From: an uncultured Fusicatenibacter sp.
GTDB taxonomy: Bacteria > Bacillota > Clostridia > Lachnospirales > Lachnospiraceae
Length of the DNA: 64,000 nucleotides
Direction: 5' to 3'
Assembly: GCA_902493585.1 (NCBI GenBank)
Contig: CABUPZ010000006.1
Span: 4,204-68,203 of the forward strand
Shown: positions 58,632 to 64,000 of the stretch, piece after piece
How positions within the stretch are numbered: position 1 is the first letter of the stretch
How the letters are laid out: each line of letters begins with the position of its first letter
Program-made: the position numbers and the translations under genes
Notes under the pieces: model-generated
Told to the model about the DNA's origin: nothing
What the model saw: the letters and a program-made list of their open reading frames with translations, nothing else
The model's database searches: none

Positions 58632-58700
58632 GCCCGTCCAGGGTCGTATCCGAGTATGATGCTCCATCTTCGGATGCCCCCTGGGCGGGCGTTTTCTTTT
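58632..58700 (+). terminator. Terminator of the S1-domain gene
   Basis: GCCCGTCCAGGG pairs with CCCTGGGCGGGC around an inner small stem, followed by GTTTTCTTTT. Confidence 0.88.
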
Positions 58701-58861
58701 CTGTTTATCCGAAAGAAACCTATCTATATTCCAACGATCTTTCTCTTTCCTTATTTTTTCCACATTATTATTTTGATTATCCATAATTTTAAATAAGTTT
58801 TCCACATTTTACACATATTTTTGCACATTTTTTATCCTGTTATCCACTTTGCATGTGCATA

Positions 58862-58890
58862 TTGAACTCCAAAAACGAACCTGCTATAAT
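58862..58890 (+). promoter_or_regulatory. Predicted sigma-A promoter of the small membrane protein gene
   Basis: TTGAAC and a perfect TATAAT are 17 bases apart, 66 bases before the ATG. Confidence 0.7.
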
Positions 58891-58956
58891 AATCAAAAGA
58901 TACCGGAATGCCTGCTCCGGCATCGGGAAATATCCAGACAGACGGAGGAAACGTAT

Positions 58957-59151
58957 ATGTTTTATTTTTTGCTTGAAATAATCATTATCGCTTACGGTAT
59001 TCTGCTGGCTGTGAAGCCGGATATCTGGTGGAAGGTAATGAATAAAAACCCCAATCAGAAACCGCCTCACTCCTACCTTCGCAACACGCGTGTCATGGGA
59101 ATCGTCTTTGCGGTCATCGGAGCCGTTCTGCTTGTGTTATCTCTTCTTTGA
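58957..59151 (+). CDS. Small membrane protein (DUF6199-like)
   Basis: A 64-residue protein with two helices (about 3-19 and 46-63) and a short loop, KPDIWWKVMNKNP. The pattern is that of DUF6199-type small membrane proteins, function unknown. GGAGG lies eight bases before the ATG and a good promoter precedes it, so it is expressed as a single-gene transcript and ends at a bidirectional terminator. Confidence 0.8.
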   Translation: MFYFLLEIIIIAYGILLAVKPDIWWKVMNKNPNQKPPHSYLRNTRVMGIVFAVIGAVLLVLSLL

Positions 59152-59160
59152 ATTCAAAAA

Positions 59161-59198
59161 AAAGATTCTGCAGTTGTTTTTCCAACCGCAGAATCTTT
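59161..59198. terminator. Bidirectional terminator
   Basis: AAAGATTCTGCAGTTG pairs with CAACCGCAGAATCTTT, with A-rich and T-rich flanks. It serves the small membrane protein gene and the convergent hemolysin III gene. Confidence 0.88.
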
Positions 59199-59208
59199 CT
59201 TTTTCCAG

Positions 59209-59883
59209 TTAAACCGGCATTGGCGCAACGAAGAAATACATCACAATAAAGTGACAGATGCTTCCGCCCATCACAAACAGATGAAAAATTTCATGTGTCC
59301 CGAATTTTTTATGCCTTGCATTGAATGCCGGAAGCTTCAGGGAATAGATCACGCCGCCGATCGTATAAATGATGCCGCCTGCAAGCAGCCATCCAAATGC
59401 CGGCCGTGACAGCGCCTCAAACAACGGCTTGAATGCCATCACACACATCCATCCCATTCCAATATACAGAACAGAGGAAACCCACTTGGGACAGTTGATC
59501 CAGAACGCTTTGATCAGAATTCCGGCAATCGCCACCGCCCATACGAGAATACAAAGCATGGTCCCGATTTTTCCATTTAATACGATCAGGCAGACCGGCG
59601 TATAACTTCCGGCGATCAGCACAGAGATCATCATATGATCAAACTTTTTCAGCCTTCTGTTGACTTTCAGATTGACGTCAAACGTATGATACAGCGTACT
59701 TGCCATATACAACAGGATCATGCTCAGCATAAATACCGTCATGCCTATCATGTGCAGCCATCCCGGCTCTCTCGCCGCTTTCAGGATCAGCGGAAGTGCA
59801 CCGACAATTGCCAAAACCAATGCGATTCCATGTGTTATGGCACTTCCAGGGTCTTTAATTCCATTTTTTCTGATATATTTCAT
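59209..59883 (-). CDS. Hemolysin III family protein (YqfA/PAQR type)
   Basis: A 224-residue protein with seven predicted membrane helices. DPGSAITHGIALVLAIVGAL, ASTLYHTFDVNLKVNRRLKK and the late HEIFHLFVMGGSICHFIVMY carry the conserved His residues of the HlyIII/PAQR family, which bind zinc. Despite the name, members are mostly membrane hydrolases or receptors and rarely true toxins. The ATG at 59883 follows AGAGGTGA; the GTG three codons earlier is part of that site. Confidence 0.92.
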   Translation of the reverse strand: MKYIRKNGIKDPGSAITHGIALVLAIVGALPLILKAAREPGWLHMIGMTVFMLSMILLYMASTLYHTFDVNLKVNRRLKKFDHMMISVLIAGSYTPVCLIVLNGKIGTMLCILVWAVAIAGILIKAFWINCPKWVSSVLYIGMGWMCVMAFKPLFEALSRPAFGWLLAGGIIYTIGGVIYSLKLPAFNARHKKFGTHEIFHLFVMGGSICHFIVMYFFVAPMPV

Positions 59884-59997
59884 TATACTCACCTCTTAAT
59901 TTCGACACGTAGTTTTCATTACTATGTTATCTTTCCTTTTATACTACTCCTAATATAATCAAAAATCAAGGGATGTGTGAAAAATTTTTTTGACAAC

Positions 59998-60020
59998 AAA
60001 AAATGACTGAACTTTGCATT
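59998..60020 (-). terminator. Possible terminator of the GIY-YIG gene
   Basis: On the minus strand GGCTGAA and TTCAGTC form a short stem with TTTTTT after it. Confidence 0.55.
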
Positions 60021-60274
60021 CAGCCACCTTCCGGCACAGTTTTGATCAGCTCCAGTTTTTCCTTTCGGGTCAGCTGTTTGATCTCATATTCCCTGCGCAT
60101 CGCTTCTTCCTTTGTCTCATAACTCTCAAAATACTCCAAAGACACCGGCCTGCGGTTCTTCGTATATTTTGCCCCCTTGCCGGCATTATGGGCTTTCATC
60201 CTTCGTTTCAGATCGTTGGTCCAGCCCGTATACAACGTGCCGTCCGCGCATCTGACAATATAAGTAAAATTCAT
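60020..60274 (-). CDS. GIY-YIG nuclease family protein
   Basis: An 84-residue single-domain nuclease of the UPF0213/YhbQ kind. FTYIVRCADGTLYTGWTNDL is the GIY-YIG signature (here YIV, YTG), followed by the catalytic Arg and the conserved Glu in YETKEEAMRREYEIKQL. Small members of this family act on DNA but their task is unclear. The ATG at 60274 lies nine bases after AGGAAGGA. A longer frame has no site. Confidence 0.9.
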   Translation of the reverse strand: MNFTYIVRCADGTLYTGWTNDLKRRMKAHNAGKGAKYTKNRRPVSLEYFESYETKEEAMRREYEIKQLTRKEKLELIKTVPEGG

Positions 60275-60583
60275 GGTTCGGAATCCTTCCTGATTTATGT
60301 AAAGGCTGCCGCAATCCTCTGTTTTCCAGAAAACCACAGCCGCCTTGTCATCTATAAAAAGCAATCGATGAAGAAATGTACTTTACCTGGAAACTTGCCG
60401 CTGTACCAGCCGCAGAAAACCACTGTGAAATGATTCGATTGCGAATCTTACATTTCTTATCCTCTATAGTATACGCTATTTTTCCTCATTTGGTGAAAAA
60501 ATCTTCTGTAAATCCTGTCCTTTTTTCAGACGATCTGCAATCGTTCAGCCATCTGAACGGTTATGACGATCTGCCAGATCTGT
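60275..60583. other. Intergenic region before the spoIIQ-like gene
   Basis: Nothing gene-like is supported. The right end holds a palindrome of the dispersed family. Confidence 0.5.
60542..60559. repeat. Dispersed palindrome copy g
   Basis: CGTTCAG-CCAT-CTGAACG, with a further mismatch in the outer arms, 25 bases after the spoIIQ-like stop. Confidence 0.65.
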
Positions 60584-61396
60584 TTATTCTGCCTGGGGCG
60601 GCAGGTATACGGTCGGATCAAGAGTCTGTCCATCTTTGGAGAGAGCAAAATACAGATTGCTTCCTTCCTCTGTGTAATATTTTGTCGGTTCTGCGATCGT
60701 TCCGATGATTTCTCCTGCCTGCACCATCGCGCCCTCTTCCAGGGAAACATCCTGTAACTGTCCGTAAACGGCTTCATAACCATTTCCCATATCCATCGTA
60801 ACGGTCAGACCCGTCTGTGCATCATTGGAAATACTCTTTACCTGGCTGTTGGCAACAGCCGCCACCTGTGTTCCCACCTCTGAAGCAATCACTACCGAGG
60901 GGTTGCATTTATAGACATTCAGCGTTGGAAAATATACCGTGTTTTCCATATTATAAGGAATCAGGATCTGTCCGCTCACCGGTGTCTGCAAAATGGTATC
61001 TTCCGAAAAGTCCAGCGTAATCTGCGGCTCTGCCGCTGTCTGTGCCGCCGCATCTTCCCCGGAGGTCTCCTGCGCCGCATCTGTCTGTCCTGCCTGGGCT
61101 GCCGGAGTCTCTTCTCCCGTTACATCCATCTGGCCTTCCGCACTTCCGGATGTTTCCTCACTGTCCGGCTCCAGCGTTTCTTCCGGCTGTACCGCGTCAT
61201 TGCCGTCCGAGGTATCCGCCACCGCGCCATCACTGATTTCCTCAGAAACGGTTTCCACGCTTCTGTCCTCCGATGCTGTCTGATCCTCTTTTCCTTTTCC
61301 GAAATTCTGCCAGGTAATCACACCCCCTGCCGCCACCGCCACAAGCAAAACGGCTGTCACGATGGCGATTCTTCTTTTACTTTCTCTCGTTTTCAT
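60584..61396 (-). CDS. SpoIIQ-like M23-fold protein
   Basis: The 270-residue protein has one N-terminal membrane helix (about 12-30), an acidic Glu/Ser/Asp linker, and a LytM/M23-like domain (about 130-268; NSQVKSISNDAQTGLTVTMD, then GNGYEAVYGQLQDVSLEEG). The His residues of an active M23 peptidase are replaced (NPSVV, NLYFAL), so it should not be catalytic. SpoIIQ anchors a forespore channel; together with the neighbouring spoIID-like gene this fits sporulation. The ATG at 61396 follows GAGGTG; the earlier GTG lies in that site. Confidence 0.82.
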   Translation of the reverse strand: MKTRESKRRIAIVTAVLLVAVAAGGVITWQNFGKGKEDQTASEDRSVETVSEEISDGAVADTSDGNDAVQPEETLEPDSEETSGSAEGQMDVTGEETPAAQAGQTDAAQETSGEDAAAQTAAEPQITLDFSEDTILQTPVSGQILIPYNMENTVYFPTLNVYKCNPSVVIASEVGTQVAAVANSQVKSISNDAQTGLTVTMDMGNGYEAVYGQLQDVSLEEGAMVQAGEIIGTIAEPTKYYTEEGSNLYFALSKDGQTLDPTVYLPPQAE

Positions 61397-61555
61397 ATTC
61401 TTCACCTCTACTAACGTCTTTTCCTGCAGGTATCACCCTGCTGTTTTATACATTAATAGGGTTGCCTTTTTCTGTGAAAGTATACACATTTTTCAAATGA
61501 AAATTGCTTTCCGCATGAGATACACCGCCCTTTCCGGAGAATTTCCGCTTTCGGA

Positions 61556-62473
61556 TCATTCCCTTTCCGCCGCAGCCATCGGGAAATAATACTGAAGAAT
61601 CTCCACAGCGCTTTTTCCTTCCTCCGCCATCGCCGCCGCACCCGTCTGCGACAAACCCGCGCCATGTCCCAGTCCCTGGCACAAAAAGCGGATCTTCCCA
61701 TCCAACGCCTGAACAGAAAAACAGGAGGACGGCAGACCCAGAAGTTCCCGGAACGTTTCCCCTGCAATCTTCAGATTTCCCACCGTCAGTTCCGTCGCAT
61801 ATCCTGCCGCATCCGTGGCAGTCACCTGAATCCGTTCCGCCACCTGTTCCGCCCCGACAGTTCCCGACAAAATTCCATTCCGCTCTTCTTCTCCAAACAT
61901 TTTTTCCGATATTCCCGCTTCCTTTTCGTCCAACGTATGGATCAGTTCTTCCGCTGAGAAAGAAATACTGCTCAAATAATTTTCCGAGTCAATATCCCAC
62001 GGACTTTCTACGTTCACAAGCCACGGATACGCATCATTCTGAAAAATATCTTTCCCACTTCTCGTCATTCCATTCCCTGTGCGGAAAAAAGGCCCTTCCA
62101 CGACCTTCCCTCCACACTTCAAAACCACATCTTCCGTTTCCTTCACTGCCTGCTCACAACGCGTAGAATCCTCCCTGGAAGCTCCCGCATTCTTTCCTTC
62201 CTGCACTAATTCCCTGATTACCGTTTCCGTCGGTTCTCCCTGCTCTACTTTCACGTAACAGCGGCTTCTGACCAGAATGACCTGTGCCTTCACGGCCTCA
62301 TACGGATACTCTTCCGGAATTTCCGCTGCCGCCGCCGCCGCCAGAAACGCTTCCAGCTCCGGCTGCTTTTCCGGCACAAGCGCTTCCTTGCCATTGAAAA
62401 TCCCGGCTGCAAAAAAAGGAAATGACAGAACCGCAAGGATTACTGTCAGTGCCTTCTGTGTGGATTGCTTCAT
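61556..62473 (-). CDS. spoIID: SpoIID/LytB-domain protein
   Basis: A 305-residue exported membrane protein. A helix (about 5-24) is followed by the SpoIID domain: PYEAVKAQVILVRSRCYV near the start and the late motif CQGLGHGAGLSQTGAAAMA. SpoIID is a lytic transglycosylase that cuts septal peptidoglycan during engulfment, working with SpoIIQ, which is next door. The ATG at 62473 has only a weak site; frames further upstream have none either. The symbol follows domain and context. Confidence 0.86.
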   Translation of the reverse strand: MKQSTQKALTVILAVLSFPFFAAGIFNGKEALVPEKQPELEAFLAAAAAAEIPEEYPYEAVKAQVILVRSRCYVKVEQGEPTETVIRELVQEGKNAGASREDSTRCEQAVKETEDVVLKCGGKVVEGPFFRTGNGMTRSGKDIFQNDAYPWLVNVESPWDIDSENYLSSISFSAEELIHTLDEKEAGISEKMFGEEERNGILSGTVGAEQVAERIQVTATDAAGYATELTVGNLKIAGETFRELLGLPSSCFSVQALDGKIRFLCQGLGHGAGLSQTGAAAMAEEGKSAVEILQYYFPMAAAERE

Positions 62474-62595
62474 GCCTTCACACAATTGCCGTCCGCCTTT
62501 CGCCGACCGGCAAACAGTTCCTTTCCTTCTGTCATTCCCTCTATTATATGATAATTTGCGGTTCTGCAAAACCGCAGATTGCTATCATATCATTC

Positions 62596-63684
62596 TTATG
62601 ACGCAGAAATCCTGCTGTAAACTGTTTCCGCATCCTGAACACTCATAATCTCAGAACCGCTCTGAGCCGGCGCACCGGTTGTCACCAGGATATATTCCGT
62701 TCCGTCCAGGCTTCCAAAACTTGCCAGACATTGTCCTGCCTCATCGGTAAAGCCAGTCTTGCCTCCCTGTACAGAAAGTCCATTTGCCATCGTAGTGGAA
62801 ATCCCGCTGTTATCAAATTTTGTAAACATGGAATCATACATGGTAACTCCCGACGGATGAGCCGAAGTCGCTTCCGTTGTATAAGACCTGGCAGAGATTA
62901 TGGTCCGGAACGTGTCATTCTGCAGACAATATCTCATCAATTCCGCTACATCCGCGCAGGTCGTATAATGCTGGGAATCATGAAGCCCTGTGCAGTTCAT
63001 AAAATGTGTGCCTTCAAGCCCAAGCTCCTCCGCCTTCTCATTCATCCTCTGTACAAAACCTTCCTCAGAACCGGAAATCCTTTCTGCCAATGTAAGACAC
63101 GCATCCGCTCCCGACGGCAGAAGCACCCCATACAGCAGAGATCTCACAGAAAGCTGCTCATAGGGATCAAATCCCGCCACAGAAGCCCCCTGTGCCGTCA
63201 GTTCCTCGAAAATATCTTCCGGAACTGTTACCTGCTCATCCAGATCCGTCAGCTGCTCTATCGCAAGAATTGCCGTCATCACCTTTGTGATGGAAGCCGG
63301 ATACGTCTGTTCCGAAGCTGCTTTCTCCATCATCACTGCCCCGTCCTCCGCACGGATTAAAATCGCATGCGCGCTGTGCAGATTTTCACCGGAAACCGTC
63401 TGTACCTCCGACGTCGGTTCCGGTGTCGGTGTCGGAGTCGGCGTTTCCGTTGCTTCCGGTGTTACCGTCACACTTTCTGTAGTGTCAGCTGTGATTGAAG
63501 GTTCTGCGTCAGCGGCAGGCGTAGGCTGTGCGGTATATCCCCCTTCCTGAAAAGCCTGGGTCCTCGTGCTCTCTCCATCCAGGATCTTCTTTCCGAAAAA
63601 TCCTATCCCAGCTACAACCACCAGCATAAGCATACATAAGACCACAGTTGCAATCCTCTGTCTCTTTTTTCTCCTTTTTTTCAT
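62596..63684 (-). CDS. D-alanyl-D-alanine carboxypeptidase
   Basis: The 362-residue serine peptidase trims the last D-Ala from peptidoglycan side chains. It has a membrane helix (about 12-31) and a Pro/Thr linker. The catalytic SITK (in YPASITKVMTAILAIEQL), SGAD in the SxN position (Asn replaced by Ala, as often in Lachnospiraceae), and KTG in GGKTGFTDEAGQC follow. The short C-terminus has no DacA-type tail domain. The ATG at 63684 lies seven bases after GAGGG. It lies next to spoIID, so it may act in sporulation, like DacF. Confidence 0.9.
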   Translation of the reverse strand: MKKRRKKRQRIATVVLCMLMLVVVAGIGFFGKKILDGESTRTQAFQEGGYTAQPTPAADAEPSITADTTESVTVTPEATETPTPTPTPEPTSEVQTVSGENLHSAHAILIRAEDGAVMMEKAASEQTYPASITKVMTAILAIEQLTDLDEQVTVPEDIFEELTAQGASVAGFDPYEQLSVRSLLYGVLLPSGADACLTLAERISGSEEGFVQRMNEKAEELGLEGTHFMNCTGLHDSQHYTTCADVAELMRYCLQNDTFRTIISARSYTTEATSAHPSGVTMYDSMFTKFDNSGISTTMANGLSVQGGKTGFTDEAGQCLASFGSLDGTEYILVTTGAPAQSGSEIMSVQDAETVYSRISAS

Positions 63685-63749
63685 CTGTGTACCCTCTCTG
63701 TTTTCTGACTCTCTTCCGTATACTCTTAAATACGGCAAACCGTAAGCAA

Positions 63750-63778
63750 ATTATACCCTATTTCCAATCACCCGGCAA
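63750..63778 (-). promoter_or_regulatory. Predicted sigma-A promoter of the carboxypeptidase gene
   Basis: On the minus strand TTGCCG and TATAAT are 17 bases apart. Confidence 0.65.
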
Positions 63779-63810
63779 GTTTTCCATATACTTCTTATTT
63801 TTCATGGCCT

Positions 63811-63852
63811 TTATCCACATTTTCTATTGTTTTCTTTTCGTAATGTGGATAA
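63811..63852. promoter_or_regulatory. Convergent pair of perfect DnaA boxes
   Basis: TTATCCACA at 63811-63819 and its complement TGTGGATAA at 63844-63852, in AT-rich DNA between the carboxypeptidase gene and the tRNA. Confidence 0.5.
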
Positions 63853-63890
63853 GTTTAAAACGCCTTAAAACAGTTTACTCTTCAAAACAC

Positions 63891-63932
63891 AAAAACGCCG
63901 TAAACCCGCATAAATACAAGGCTTACGACGTT
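63891..63932 (-). terminator. Terminator of the tRNA-Lys transcript
   Basis: On the minus strand AACGTCGTAA pairs with TTACGGCGTT (mismatched once), followed by TTTTTGTGTTTT. Confidence 0.7.
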
Positions 63933-63941
63933 CTTTCTTAA

Positions 63942-64000
63942 TGAAGCATCGGGGATTCGAACCCCGGACAACTTGATTAAAAGTCAAGTGCTCTACCGAC
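63942..64000 (-). tRNA. tRNA-Lys (anticodon UUU), 5' end beyond the window
   Basis: Read on the minus strand the D-arm GTCGGTAGAGC, anticodon stem CTTGA / TCAAG with loop CTTTTAA (anticodon TTT), and T-arm CGGGGTTCGAATCCCCG are complete. The acceptor 3' half ATGCTTC and discriminator A follow. CCA is not encoded. The acceptor 5' half is cut off by the window end. Confidence 0.95.

Overview
The window looks like chromosome of a spore-forming, anaerobic, gut-type Lachnospiraceae (Blautia/Mediterraneibacter-like; genus is inferred, not proven). The reasons are sporulation genes (spmA, spmB, a spoIID-like gene, a spoIIQ-like gene), a SAM-I riboswitch before metK, a cellobiose-phosphorylase-type GH94, a phosphoketolase, and the clostridial order guanylate-kinase-like / holB / ricT / trmN6-like / rsmI. 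Most genes lie on the minus strand. No rRNA, CRISPR array, transposase or prophage was seen. A tRNA-Lys(UUU) is cut by the right edge, and a GH94 phosphorylase is cut by the left edge.

Layout. 1-5.3 kb: GH94 phosphorylase, a PAS/GGDEF diguanylate cyclase with an out-of-frame remnant of a second GGDEF gene at its end, a DUF3810 membrane protein, and a helix-turn-helix gene fragment. 5.3-21.5 kb: a large surface-fibre locus. In transcription order it holds a BTAD/SARP-type regulator whose frame is broken, two small paralogous proteins of an unrecognised family, a 1750-residue von Willebrand A/Cna-B adhesin, an LPXTG major pilin, an intercistronic terminator, two class C sortases, a minor pilin-like protein, two TasA/camelysin-like proteins, an APKTG-anchored protein, a membrane-anchored MucBP-like protein and an ER-type (SipW) signal peptidase. 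21.7-29.5 kb: a sugar isomerase/epimerase, a lipoprotein plus trxB, a DUF885 metallopeptidase, a FabT-like MarR regulator and a Pro/Glu-repeat surface protein. 29.6-38 kb: spmB and spmA, separated by an ABC exporter with a giant coiled-coil permease, its likely TetR regulator, an orphan HicB and a flavin reductase. 38-44 kb: housekeeping (rsmI, trmN6-like, ricT, holB, guanylate-kinase-like) and a two-component system. 44-58.7 kb: metK, xfp with an ArsR-type regulator and an MFS exporter, murA, aroK, gdhA, flavoredoxin-like protein, CBS-type pyrophosphatase, and an S1-domain protein. 58.9-64 kb: small membrane protein, hemolysin-III protein, GIY-YIG nuclease, spoIIQ-like, spoIID-like, a DD-carboxypeptidase and tRNA-Lys.

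The most notable part is the 5.3-21.5 kb locus. It combines two fibre technologies in one head-to-tail cluster: covalent sortase-built pili (adhesin, pilin, two sortases) and SipW-processed TasA/camelysin-type proteins with their own signal peptidase. Several cistrons are coupled by ATGA overlaps. The adhesin and pilin core is strikingly AT-rich compared with the sortases, and the regulator at the head carries an out-of-frame deletion at a conserved joint. Two further layers cut across the window: a family of imperfect palindromes of the type GTAACCGTTCAG-N4-CTGAACGGTTAC at seven gene borders, and an excess of perfect DnaA boxes in intergenic DNA.
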